From positions 2,232,001 to 2,296,000 of the forward strand of contig OY969108.1 in assembly GCA_963697965.1 (NCBI GenBank): a stretch of DNA of 64,000 nt, given 5' to 3'. The translations under genes and the position numbers were made by a program. The notes under the pieces are model-generated. The model was not told where the DNA came from and searched no databases. It saw only the letters and a list, made by a program, of their open reading frames with translations. Below, in pieces: positions 9,032-18,025 of this stretch (position 1 is the first letter of the stretch; every line of letters starts with the position of its first letter). Source of the DNA: JAPLJC01 sp963697965. Lineage in GTDB: Bacteria; Desulfobacterota; Desulfobaccia; Desulfobaccales; 0-14-0-80-60-11.

Positions 9032-9808
9032 GTGCCGGAGATTTTGCTCAGGCCGCCGCAATCCTCACTTTTCCTGCTCATAGCTGGCGATCGGGACGAA
9101 GGTTTGCTGATACTTACTCGCAAGGTTGGTGAAGGAGTCATTATCGGGGACGGAGTCCGGGTGGTGGTTCTGGCAGTCCGGGGCAGGCAGGTGCGTCTGG
9201 GGATCGAGGCCCCCATGGGCGTGGTGGTCCTGCGGCATGAGATTTTCGAGAGACTCATCCAGGAGAACCGGGAGGCAGCCGTCTTCGCCTTCAGCGACCT
9301 GCAGGCCTTGCAACAATTGGTGGGCCGTGATTTCCCGGCTGCCGGCCCCCTGCCCCCCTCCCCGCCGCACGTTCCCAGGTTGCGCCTCGATCGTAGCAAG
9401 TTAGGTGATATCGAGGTTCCGGAAGACCGGATTATCTTCTTTCCCCAAGGACTCTTGGGATTTGCGGAATTTCAGCGCTACGCCTTGTTGGACCCGGCGG
9501 ACACCGCTCCTTTCTTGCTCTTGCAATCCCTGGAGCACCCGGACGTTGCCCTGCTGGTGGCCGAACCCTCCCGGCTGGGAGCCCCTTTTGCGATGGACCG
9601 CCTCCATTCCGCCTTGCAGGAACTGAAAGCCAAAACACCCGAAGAGCTTCAGGTTTTCGTCCCCGTGACCATCCCGCCGGGACGGCCTGCCGAAACCACC
9701 GCCAATCTGGTGAGCCCCATCCTCATCAACCCGGGCCTCCGCCTGGGGAGGCAGGTAGTCCTGGAAACCCCCGACTTCACCCGGAAACATTCCCTCCTTC
9801 CCAATTAG
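9032..9808 (+). CDS. CsrA-FliW fusion protein
   Basis: One uninterrupted frame joins a whole CsrA (LLILTRKVGEGVIIGD, RLGIEAP, EIFERLIQEN) to a whole FliW (LGDIEVPEDRIIFFPQGLLGF through ILINPGLRLGRQVVLE), with about 30 proline-rich linker residues between. CsrA is an RNA-binding translational repressor; FliW is normally a separate protein that binds and inhibits CsrA and also binds flagellin. Start is uncertain: GTG 9032 has AGGA 6 nt upstream and gives 258 aa with a 24-residue leader; TTG 9104 gives a canonical CsrA N-terminus (234 aa), but its GAAGG is only 1 nt away. No flagellar gene is in the window. A one-base error hiding two genes is unlikely because the linker is open and residue usage looks normal. 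Confidence 0.85.
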   Translation: MPEILLRPPQSSLFLLIAGDRDEGLLILTRKVGEGVIIGDGVRVVVLAVRGRQVRLGIEAPMGVVVLRHEIFERLIQENREAAVFAFSDLQALQQLVGRDFPAAGPLPPSPPHVPRLRLDRSKLGDIEVPEDRIIFFPQGLLGFAEFQRYALLDPADTAPFLLLQSLEHPDVALLVAEPSRLGAPFAMDRLHSALQELKAKTPEELQVFVPVTIPPGRPAETTANLVSPILINPGLRLGRQVVLETPDFTRKHSLLPN

Positions 9809-10272
9809 CGAACCATGCCGGCGGCTGCTGCCGGGCCGGAGGGCGATTCGCCGCTCATGATTCCAGCCTCTATCGAAGAATCTCGTATTTTTAGTGACCT
9901 TAGATTCTGTTCAGGATGACAGGCGCAGTTTCGCCTGGTTTTGCGTAGGGGCGGGTTTGAAACCCGCCCCTACCACTTGTTTCGTAGGAGTCGCGCACTT
10001 GGGTGCGCCCCTGCAAGACACCGCCAGGGGTGAGCGGGAAAAAGCTGGCCAATTCCCTGGCGTCAGTTCCATAGGCATCCCCTGGAATTTCCTGTTGCCT
10101 GGCCCTCACTTTGTGCTAATATGTACATGGGCTTATCCCCCCGGTGTTCGCCTGCCGGTGGCCCAGGCGTCTCGCTTGCGTAAGTGGAGCCTAAAGCCTG
10201 CGGCTGCCAAAATTTTAGATATTGTCTGCGCGCAACGCGGTTCGCCGACTTCAAGATGGAGGTACCTGTGGC
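9809..10272. repeat. Repeat-filled leader region before the formate dehydrogenase
   Basis: 464 bp with no credible gene. It contains part of the type C repeat (about 9880-9921, CTCGTATTTT...TTCAGGATGAC), a full type A palindrome (9945-9973, GTAGGGGCGGGTTTG with its mirror arm) and a degenerate second one (9984-10014, ending GGTGCGCCCCTGC). The promoter for the formate dehydrogenase should lie in the last 200 bp, but I cannot place it. Confidence 0.6.
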
Positions 10273-12972
10273 ATGAGCAAGGCAACTCTCACCCTTGATG
10301 GGAAGGCGGTAGAGTTTCAGCCGGGCCAGACCATTTTGGAAGTGGCCTGGGGGCATGGAACCTACACCATCCCCACCCTCTGCTATATGCGGGATACCAC
10401 CCCCACCGGGTCCTGCCGGATGTGCATGGTGGAAGTGGAAGGCGCCCGCACCCTGTTGCCCGCTTGCGCCACCGCGGCCGCCCCGGGGATGGTGATTAAG
10501 ACCGAGTCGGCCAGGATCGACGCCTCCCGCAGGATGGTTCTGGAGCTGCTGCTGGGCTCAGGCAATCATAACTGCCTGGTCTGCGAGGCTAACGGCGAGT
10601 GCGAACTGCAGGCCCTGGCCTATCGTTATGAGGTGCCCACCCCCAGCTTTGCCAATCCCCCGGACAGCCAATACTATTACGAAGACAGCAACAGCATGAT
10701 CGTCCGGGATTTTTCCAAGTGCGTCATGTGCGGCCGCTGCGTCCGGGGCTGCAACGAACGGCAGGTGAACCTGGCCATCAGTATCGGCTACCGCGGTTCC
10801 CACAACAAGATCGTGGCCAGGGCCGATTACCCTTATATCGATTCTGACTGCGTTTTTTGCGGCGAATGCGTGCAATCCTGTCCGGTGGGGGCCCTGCTGG
10901 ACAAGAACGCCATGCATCAAGGCCGCACTTGGGAACGCCGCCGTGTCCGCACCACCTGCCCTTACTGCGGGGTGGGTTGCCAGCTGGATCTCCACGTCAA
11001 GGGCGGCAAACTCATCAAGGTAACCGGGGCCCTGGCCCAGCCCAACGACGGCCGGCTGTGCGTCAAGGGACGGTTCGGCATGGGATTCGTCCAACATGAC
11101 GACCGTCTCAAGACCCCGCTCCTCCGGAAAGAGAAGAACGGCGAGCTCCAAGAGGCCACCTGGGATGAGGCCCTCGATTTTGTGGCCCGCCGCCTCCGGG
11201 AGGTAAAGGAAAAACACGGCCCTGAAAAGATTGGCGGCTGGTGTTCGGCCCGGGCCACCAACGAAGAGAATTACCTGATGCAAAAACTGCTGCGCGCCGC
11301 GATCGGCACCAACCACGTCGATCACTGCGCCCGCCTCTGACACAGCTCCACCGTGGCCGGGCTGGCCGCGTCCTTCGGTTCCGGAGCCATGACCAATTCC
11401 ATCGCCGAATTGGAGGATGCCGATTGCATCCTGGTGATCGGCTCCAACACCAACGAAAATCACCCGGTGATTGCGGCCCGCATCAAGCGGGCGGCGCGTC
11501 TCAAAAATAAGGATCTCATCGTCATCGACCCCCGCCGCCACGGCCTGGTGCGGCATGCCCGCCTCTGGCTCCGGCAAATTCCCGGCACCGATATCGCCCT
11601 GATCAACTCCATGATGCAGGTCATCATCGCCGAACAGCTCTATGACCAAACCTATGTAGCGGAACGCACCGAGAACTTTGAGGCCCTCAAGGAGACGGTG
11701 GCCAAATATACGCCGGAATACGCCGAAAAGATTTGCGGGGTGCCCGCCGCCGAGATTGCGGACGCGGCCCGCATGTACGCCCGGGCCGGGGCCGGCTCCA
11801 TCGTCTATTGCATGGGCATCACCCAACACACGGTAGGCACCGACAACGTCAAGACCCTGGCCAACCTGGCCATGCTCTGCGGCAATGTCGGCATCCTCGG
11901 GGGAGGGGTCAACCCGCTCAGGGGCCAAAACAACGTCCAAGGGGCTTGCGACATGGGCGCCTTACCCAACGTCTTCTCCGGCTATCAGCCGGTCACCGAC
12001 GCCGCTAACCGCAAGAAGATGGCGGAGGCCTGGGGCGTGGCCACCCTTCCCGATTGGCCGGGGATGGCCATGACCGAGATGCTCCCGGCCATTGCCCAGG
12101 GCGGCATCAAGGCCCTGTACATCATGGGAGAAAACCCGGCCCTCACCGACCCTGACTCCGACCATGCCATTAAGGCCATGCAGGCCCTGGAACTCCTGGT
12201 GGTGCAGGACCTCTTTCTCACCGAGACCGGCAAACTGGCCGACGTGGTCTTGCCCGCCGCTTCCTTTGCCGAAAAAGACGGCACCTTCTCCAACACCGAG
12301 CGCCGGGTGGCCCGGGTGCGCCAGGCCATTCCGCCTGTGGGGCAGGCCAAGCCCGATTGGCAGATCCTCTGCGAGATTGCCGGGCGCCTGGGCTACCCCA
12401 TGAAGTATGCCGGGCCCGAAGAAATCTTTGAAGAGATTCGCCGGGTGACCCCTTCTTATGCGGGAATTTCCTATCAGCGCCTGGAGGCCGGCGGCTTGCA
12501 GTGGCCCTGCCCCAATGAGGGGCACCCCGGCACGGTCTATCTCCACAAGGACCGCTTTGCCCGGGGACTGGGAATGTTCTTTGCCATCGAGCACCGGGAC
12601 CCGGCGGAGATGCCCGACGGCGAGTACCCGCTCTATCTCACTACCGGCCGCCTCCTGTATCAATACCATTCCGGCACCATGAGCCGGCGGGCCCCCGGCC
12701 TGGTTGAAAAGGCCCCGGAATGCCGGGTGGAAATGGCCGCCGCCGATGCGGACAAATATGGCATTGCCGACGGCCAGCAGGTGCGCCTCCGCACCCGCCG
12801 GGGCATGATCACCGCCAAGGCGCTAATCTCCGACAAGGCCGTCCCCGGCACCATCTTCCTCCCGTTCCATTTCGCCGAGGCCTCGGCCAATAAACTGACC
12901 AACGCCGCCCTGGATCCGGTCTCCAAGATTCCGGAATACAAGGTCTGTGCGGTGCAGATCGAGAAAGTTTGA
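10273..12972 (+). CDS. fdhA: NAD-linked formate dehydrogenase catalytic subunit, selenocysteine-containing
   Basis: 899 aa when TGA 11338-11340 is read as selenocysteine (residue 356). Order: NuoG-like 2Fe-2S domain (residues 1-80; CYMRDTTPTGSCRMC, LPACAT), His/Cys cluster site (NHNCLVCEANGECEL), two 4Fe-4S motifs (CVMCGRCVRGC, CVFCGECVQSCP), then the 4Fe-4S plus molybdopterin domain starting CPYCGVGC. CARL-U-HSSTVAGL matches the active-site stretch of FdhF-type enzymes (CARV-U-HGPS). The downstream frame continues the same enzyme without a gap through GENPALTDPD and the C-terminal pterin-binding domain. GGAGGT lies 9 nt before the ATG. It forms an operon with the NuoEF fusion 11 bp downstream. 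Reaction: formate oxidation to CO2, electrons to NAD via NuoEF, or the reverse. Confidence 0.95.
11352..11370 (+). promoter_or_regulatory. SECIS hairpin of fdhA
   Basis: CGTGGCC (11352-11358) pairs with GGCCGCG (11364-11370), one G-U pair included, around the loop GGGCT. The loop starts 19 nt after the TGA, the same distance as the GGUCU loop of the E. coli fdhF SECIS, which it resembles. This supports selenocysteine insertion instead of termination at 11338. Confidence 0.85.
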
Positions 12973-12983
12973 GGAGGCTGACC

Positions 12984-14843
12984 ATGACTGCGCTGACTAA
13001 AAATTCAGGATGCGCCTGCCAAACGGCAGCCGCCCTCAGCCCGGAAATCATTCATAAGGTGGATGAGATCGTGGGTAGGCATAAGGATCAGGCCGGGGCC
13101 CTGATGCCGGTCCTGCAGGAGGTCCAGGAGGCGGTGGGCTCTCTGGACCCCGCGGTGCAGGAGCGCATCGCCGCTGGCCTCAATATCCCGGGAAGCGAGA
13201 TCTTTGGGGTGATGAGCTTCTATTCCATGTACACCTGGAAACCCAAAGGCCGTTATGTCGTCCGCATGTGCGAATCCCCCCCCTGCCACATTGCCGGCGC
13301 CGGCAATATGCTGCACGCCTTGCAGCAGGAATTGGGGGTCGGGGTGGGGGAAACCACCGGCGACGGCCTCTTCACCCTGGAACTCTCGGCCTGTCTCGGG
13401 GTCTGTGAAGTGGCCCCCGCCATGCAGATCAATGAAGTGGTCGTCGGCAACCTTACCCCCGCCAAGATCAAGCAGACGCTCGCCGACTACCGGGCCGGCC
13501 AGATTCCCGATTACCGGCAGTTGCCTTACAGCGTCAAGGATTTTCGCCAATATCGGCAAAGCCCCTTCGACCTGGTCTTGCTGGATCACGTTGGGGTCAT
13601 CGATCCCACCCGGATCGAGGATTACCTCGCCAAGGGCGGCTATGAGACCCTGAAAAAAGTGGTGACCGCCATGACCCCGGAGGCGGTGGTGGAGGAAGTG
13701 AAGACTTCCGGCCTGCGGGGGCGGGGCGGCGCCGGCTTTCCCACCGGCCTCAAGTGGTCCTTCACCCGGCCCCTGCCGGCCACTCCCAAATACGTCATCT
13801 GCAACGCCGACGAAGGGGAACCGGGCACCATCAAGGACCGTTACCTCATGGAAGGCGACCCCCACAAGATCCTGGAGGGCATGGCCATCGCGGGCTTCGC
13901 GGTGGGCGCCTCCCATGGGTTCATCTATGTGCGGGGGGAATATTACCTCTCCCAGGCCCGTCTCCACCAGGCCATTGAGCAGGCCGCCGCCAAGGGCTTC
14001 CTGGGCCCGCGGCTCTTCGGCACGGACTTCTCCTTCAGCATCGAAGTCCGTTCCGGAGCCGGTTGCTACATCTGCGGCGAGGAGACCGCCCTGATGGAAT
14101 CGGTCGAGGGCAAGCGCGGCTATCCCCGCATGAAACCGCCTTTCCCCGGGGTTGCCGGCCTGTGGCGCCAGCCGACCATCGTCAATAACGTGGAGACTCT
14201 GGCCAGCGTGCCCGCCATCCTCAGCAAGGGCGGGGCCTGGTATAAATCGCTGGGCACCGCCGACACCAGCGGCTCCAAGATCTACCAGATCATCGGCCAG
14301 GTTAAGACCCCGCAAATCGTGGAAACGCCAGCGGGCTTGACTTTGCGGGAACTCATCGATACCTATGGCGGCGGCCTGCTCCCCGGGCGCCAGTTCAAGA
14401 TGTGCCAGACGGGCGGCGCCTCGGCAGGCATCGTCACCGCGGCGGCCCTGGACACCCCTATCGACTACGGCACCATGGCCAAGGCGGGCGGCGCCCTGGG
14501 CTCCGGGACCATGCTGGTGATGGACCAAAGTGTCTGTGTGGTCGATTTTATCCGCTCCGTGGCCCAATTCTTCCGCCACGAGTCCTGCGGCCAATGCACC
14601 CCCTGTCGGGAAGGCACCCCCCGCATCCTGGAGACCATGACCCGCATCGCCCAGGGCCGCGGCGCCATGGCGGACCTGGACCTGATGGAGCGGCTGGCCG
14701 GCGTCCTGGCCGACTCCTCCTTCTGTCCCCTGGGGCAGACCGCGGCTCAACCCATGCTGAGCGCCTTCAAGAACTTCCGAGACGAATTCGAGGAACACAT
14801 CCGGGAGCAGAAATGCCGGGCCGGAGTCTGTAAACTCGGCTGA
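12984..14843 (+). CDS. fdhB: Formate dehydrogenase diaphorase subunit, NuoE-NuoF fusion
   Basis: 619 aa from ATG 12984, with GAGGAGG 6 nt upstream. Residues 1-165 are a NuoE domain (2Fe-2S ligands in CESPPCH and ACLGVC); from about 190 a NuoF domain follows with the FMN/NADH site SGLRGRGGAGFPTGLKW, GRYLM-type NADH loop, and the 4Fe-4S motif ESCGQCTPC plus a fourth Cys in SSFCPLGQ. It lacks the extra ferredoxin domains of HydB-type proteins. It passes electrons between FdhA and NAD(H) in the cytoplasm. It is a paralogue of the complex I fusion at 44439 with the same architecture. An intrinsic terminator follows the stop. Confidence 0.92.
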   Translation: MTALTKNSGCACQTAAALSPEIIHKVDEIVGRHKDQAGALMPVLQEVQEAVGSLDPAVQERIAAGLNIPGSEIFGVMSFYSMYTWKPKGRYVVRMCESPPCHIAGAGNMLHALQQELGVGVGETTGDGLFTLELSACLGVCEVAPAMQINEVVVGNLTPAKIKQTLADYRAGQIPDYRQLPYSVKDFRQYRQSPFDLVLLDHVGVIDPTRIEDYLAKGGYETLKKVVTAMTPEAVVEEVKTSGLRGRGGAGFPTGLKWSFTRPLPATPKYVICNADEGEPGTIKDRYLMEGDPHKILEGMAIAGFAVGASHGFIYVRGEYYLSQARLHQAIEQAAAKGFLGPRLFGTDFSFSIEVRSGAGCYICGEETALMESVEGKRGYPRMKPPFPGVAGLWRQPTIVNNVETLASVPAILSKGGAWYKSLGTADTSGSKIYQIIGQVKTPQIVETPAGLTLRELIDTYGGGLLPGRQFKMCQTGGASAGIVTAAALDTPIDYGTMAKAGGALGSGTMLVMDQSVCVVDFIRSVAQFFRHESCGQCTPCREGTPRILETMTRIAQGRGAMADLDLMERLAGVLADSSFCPLGQTAAQPMLSAFKNFRDEFEEHIREQKCRAGVCKLG

Positions 14844-14865
14844 GGCTGTTAATTGGGCAAAAATT

Positions 14866-14902
14866 GAGGCCGCCCCGGCTTTGACCCCGGGCGGCCTCTT
14901 GT
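14866..14902 (+). terminator. Intrinsic terminator of the fdhAB operon
   Basis: GAGGCCGCCC (14866-14875) pairs perfectly with GGGCGGCCTC (14889-14898) over a 13-nt loop, preceded by AAAATT and followed by TTGTT. It starts 22 bp after the fdhB stop codon. Confidence 0.8.
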
Positions 14903-15192
14903 TAATCCAAAAACCTGGTATGTCCGGGATCAAAACTCTAACAAGAAATTTAAACGATCTCGCAGTTAACCTCTGTGTCACTATATTTTAACGATATCAA
15001 CATATTAGATTGAGGCAAGCAAATAAGAGTGAGTGGTTGAGCTGCTCCCTAAAAATAAGGCTGTTATAATGAGAGGCCTCAAAAGCAGGAAAAACTTCCC
15101 ATATCCAGACTATATCTGCAATTTTTAAGGCTTTGGGGATAACTGCATAGTTTGGCAAGATAATGAGCACGAAGCCTCTACCAAATGTTCCC

Positions 15193-15221
15193 TTGACCCC
15201 CCGCTTTCCTTGTGGTATTGT
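15193..15221 (+). promoter_or_regulatory. Putative promoter of the TIR-like gene
   Basis: TTGACC (15193-15198, 5 of 6 to -35 consensus) and TATTGT (15216-15221, 4 of 6 to -10) are separated by 17 bp. It would give a leader of about 205 nt before the start codon at 15434. Confidence 0.4.
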
Positions 15222-15285
15222 GAATTTCTGAAATATATACTGAAGTATAGACCTTCAAGGCGATTGTGTGCTCAAAGAGAGGCGG

Positions 15286-15330
15286 AAAAAGTGGGTTGCG
15301 TAAGAGCAACTTGGATAGATCGCACTTTTT
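15286..15330 (+). promoter_or_regulatory. Nested hairpin ending in a T run in the leader
   Basis: Outer arms AAAAAGTG (15286-15293) and CACTTTTT (15323-15330) enclose an inner hairpin GTTGC/GCAAC (15295-15299 and 15306-15310). The structure ends in five T, like an attenuator or the end of a small RNA, about 100 nt before the start of the TIR-like gene. Function is inferred only from shape and place. Confidence 0.35.
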
Positions 15331-15433
15331 AATCTAGACAATTCGTGGTATTTTGTCCAGTGAAAGGGGTAATCAAGGGTCAAAACTGAGGGGCAGTAAT
15401 CAATGAGAAACATGGGTTGGAGGAAAAACAAAA

Positions 15434-16375
15434 ATGGTTGAAGATTCAATTAAAGATTGTCCTATATGTAAGCTTGAAGATAAAAGTATCGAGGAAACAT
15501 CTTCTCACGGGCCTGCAAAAAGTCTATCTATTAAATGTCCGAGATGTAAGAATTTCATTCTTGCTTTTGAAGCTCTGATTGCTATTGGAGGGATTAAACA
15601 GCCCATACCAAAACTATCGGCATGGATCAGAGATGTTAATGAAAAAGGGGCAGATACTCCAGTAATTTACGCCGAATCTTTTGAAAGAATTCCCGCGAGT
15701 ATACCTGATTATAGTCCTCGGGAAAAACAAATAAGACTTCTTCAAAATATCGGGGGAAATACAAAATACCCAGGTGACTTAGTTACGCTAAATAATAAAT
15801 ATGATTTTCCCTTAGCTTGGGCCTCATCCGAGAATGAATTTGTTTATTATATAACTTCCTTAGAAGAGCGAGGTTTTATAAAGGTACGTAAGCGTAGTGC
15901 GCCAGGAAATTATCCTGTTACAATAACCTCTGCCGGATGGGATTATCTCGAACAACAGGAAAACAATATAGAAGAACGGACCCAAGCATTTGTGGCGATG
16001 TCATTTTCGAAGGATTTGACGTCCATTTGGGAAGGCCCGATATCCAATGCTATTAAAAAAGCTGGTTACAAGCCATATCGGGTCGATGCTGAACCTCACA
16101 GTGATCTAATAGATATGAAAATTATTTCAGAAATTAAGAATTCCCGTTTTCTTGTAGCAGAGTTTACGAAACAGAGTAATGGAGTCTATTTCGAGGCCGG
16201 ATACGCGCAAGGAATAGGTTTGCATGTGATCCGATGTATTCAGAAAGATGATTTTGAAAACCTTCATTTTGATAAGAATCATTATAATTTCATAATATGG
16301 GAAACATCAGGGGACCTAGAAGATAAGCTTTATGACTTCATCTCTGCGATCATCGGTAAAGGGAAAGGAAGCTAA
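15434..16375 (+). CDS. Zinc-ribbon / TIR-like (deoxyribosyltransferase-like) predicted defence protein
   Basis: 313 aa. Residues 9-38 carry two Cys pairs (C9PIC12 and C35PRC38), a probable zinc ribbon. Residues about 115-170 look like a winged helix (FVYYITSLEERGFIKVRKR, TITSAGWDYLEQ). From about 180 follows a Rossmann-like domain: AFVAMSFSKDLTSIW, AIKKAGYKPYRVD, IISEIKNSRFLVAEFT, GVYFEAGYAQGIGLHVI, YNFIIWET. This last domain is related to nucleoside deoxyribosyltransferase/TIR-like proteins that comparative studies place among predicted nucleotide-cleaving immune effectors. A GGAGG site lies 10 nt before the ATG. Base composition is strongly AT-rich against its GC-rich neighbours, suggesting horizontal transfer. 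It stands alone; no partner sensor is visible. Confidence 0.7.
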   Translation: MVEDSIKDCPICKLEDKSIEETSSHGPAKSLSIKCPRCKNFILAFEALIAIGGIKQPIPKLSAWIRDVNEKGADTPVIYAESFERIPASIPDYSPREKQIRLLQNIGGNTKYPGDLVTLNNKYDFPLAWASSENEFVYYITSLEERGFIKVRKRSAPGNYPVTITSAGWDYLEQQENNIEERTQAFVAMSFSKDLTSIWEGPISNAIKKAGYKPYRVDAEPHSDLIDMKIISEIKNSRFLVAEFTKQSNGVYFEAGYAQGIGLHVIRCIQKDDFENLHFDKNHYNFIIWETSGDLEDKLYDFISAIIGKGKGS

Positions 16376-16873
16376 TTCCCATTTAGATTAGACAAAATGT
16401 ATCATTTTTTCTATTGATTAAAATGTAGTTATAGGAAAGACGCGGGTTTCCGCAGGTCTAAGACTCTAAAACTCTAGACAAAATGTGACCAGCCAAAAAT
16501 TCCCCGCTTTTGGGGGGAAAGCTGACAATACTGGCCTTCCGATTACTGCCATATCTTCACACTTCCCTACCCTGCTTTTGCCGTGCTAATATGCATAACA
16601 TAGCTGCCTCTCAGAGCCTTGCAGCATTCTCTTGGAAAATTTCAAAAAAAATTCCGTACAGATAATATTGGCCAGGAGGGGCCCGGAGTCCCATCTCCTA
16701 ATTCGACTTCCCTGGCCGAAAATCTATATGGCCATCGATGGCGGCCGGGTCAGGGTGAAGGGTTCAGACATCATAGGGCGGGCTGTGCCCGCCGAATTTT
16801 GGCGGCCACAGGCCGCCCTATTCCTGAGACAGAAAACCCGGGCGGACGATCAGGCCGCGCCACCCCCATCTCA
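16376..16873. repeat. Intergenic region with type B repeat
   Basis: About 500 bp without a convincing gene. Bases about 16771-16828 hold a double palindrome: TAGGGCGGGCTGTGCCCGCC followed by GGCGGCCACAGGCCGCCCTA. Copies of the second half recur at 41159-41201 (opposite orientation) and 61024-61067. The left part (16376-16600) is still AT-rich, so the right edge of the island is probably near 16600. Confidence 0.65.
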
Positions 16874-17839
16874 TCAGAAATGATCCAGGGGGATGTCCAG
16901 GAGAATCCGGAGGAGGTCCTCGACGCACTCCTCCAGAACCTCCAGGTTATAGCCGCCCTCCAGAACCGCGATCAGCCGTCCCCCGGCGCTTTCCTGGGCC
17001 AGGTCCACGACCAGGTGCCCCATCTCCCGGAAGCCGCTCCGGGTCAGGTGCATATGGGCCAGGGGATCCTTGGAGTGGGCGTCGAAACCCGCGGAAACCA
17101 TCACGAACTGCGGGGCAAATTCCCGCAACCGGGGCAGGCCCTCGTCCTGCAAGGCCTCCAGATATTCCTCATCGCCGCTGCGGGGTGGCAGAGGCAGGTT
17201 CAGGGTGAAACCTTTACCCGGACCCTTGCCCTCCTCCTGGCGGCGGCCGGTGCCGGGATAGCAGTACTGCGGATCCTCGTGCAGCGACAAGTAAAAGACC
17301 CGGGGGTCGGTTTCAAAGAAGTGCTGGGTGCCATTGCCGTGGTGCACGTCCCAATCGATGATGGCTACCCGCGCCAGATTGAAGTTTTCCAGGAGATAAA
17401 AGGCGCCCAGGGCCACGTTGTTGAAAAAGCAGAAGCCCAGGGCCCGGTCCTGCTTGGCATGGTGCCCAGGGGGCCGCACCGCGCAAAAGGCATTATCTAC
17501 CTCTTTTCCCATGACGGCATCCACCGCGGCCAGCACCCCGCCCGCGGCCAGCAAGGCGGTCTCGTAGGATTCCGGGCTGATGCCGCAGTCCTGCACCTCA
17601 AAGATTTTTTTATCCCGCTGGCAGGCTTCCTGGAACCGCCGGATATAGGCCGGATCATGGAGGCGCTCCACCCAGGCCAGGGGAGCGGGGTAGGGTTTGA
17701 GCCGGGTCAGCAGTTCCAGGACCCCGCTATCCTTGAGGTTGGTCTGGATGGCCTTTAGCCGGTCGGGCCGTTCCGGATGCCACGACCCCGGATCGTGCAG
17801 CAGGTGGCGCTCGTCATAAACGTAGCCCGTACGGCGCAT
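16874..17839 (-). CDS. Histone deacetylase family (class II-like) deacetylase
   Basis: 321 aa, complete arginase/deacetylase fold. Visible catalytic pieces: VRPPGHHAKQDRALGFCFFNN (paired His), DWDVHHGNGTQ (zinc Asp and His), SAGFDAHSKDPLA (zinc Asp) and LEGGYNLEVL. Bacterial members deacetylate small molecules such as acetylpolyamines or acetoin-related substrates, or acetyl-lysines; the substrate cannot be told from sequence. AGGAGAG lies just before the ATG at 17837-17839. The gene is alone, with the sod gene following it on the same strand upstream of its promoter side. Confidence 0.93.
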   Translation of the reverse strand: MRRTGYVYDERHLLHDPGSWHPERPDRLKAIQTNLKDSGVLELLTRLKPYPAPLAWVERLHDPAYIRRFQEACQRDKKIFEVQDCGISPESYETALLAAGGVLAAVDAVMGKEVDNAFCAVRPPGHHAKQDRALGFCFFNNVALGAFYLLENFNLARVAIIDWDVHHGNGTQHFFETDPRVFYLSLHEDPQYCYPGTGRRQEEGKGPGKGFTLNLPLPPRSGDEEYLEALQDEGLPRLREFAPQFVMVSAGFDAHSKDPLAHMHLTRSGFREMGHLVVDLAQESAGGRLIAVLEGGYNLEVLEECVEDLLRILLDIPLDHF

Positions 17840-18025
17840 GTTCTCTCCTGGCTAACCAAACTGCCGCTGCTTGCCTAAAAAGTTATCCCCAGGGGATCAG
17901 GAATATAATCGATTTTTCGGCGGAAAGCGGGTGAGCTGTCGACCCCTAATTTGGTAAAGACGAAAGGGGCAGACGGCTCGCCGCGGCGGCGATCTTCCCG
18001 TCCACCCCCCCCTTGCCGCCCCTGC

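Larger units (their letters stand above)
14903..15433. other. AT-rich non-coding leader of the island gene
   Basis: About 530 bp, clearly more AT-rich than the surroundings, with no convincing gene on either strand. A promoter candidate and a structured hairpin element within it are listed separately. The sharp drop in GC right after the fdhAB terminator marks the probable left edge of a transferred segment. Confidence 0.5.

Noticed and set aside
9894..10298. 134-residue frame before fdhA
   Set aside because: Its translation comes from type A and type C repeat sequence (GAGLKPAPT), so it is not a gene.
11338..11340. Reading this TGA as the end of a short gene with a second gene after it
   Set aside because: The two parts form one formate dehydrogenase with no missing residues, CARL-U-H fits the family, and a SECIS hairpin follows.
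15255..15449. 64-residue minus-strand frame in the AT-rich leader
   Set aside because: No ribosome site, no motif, and it covers the predicted promoter and hairpin of the TIR-like gene.
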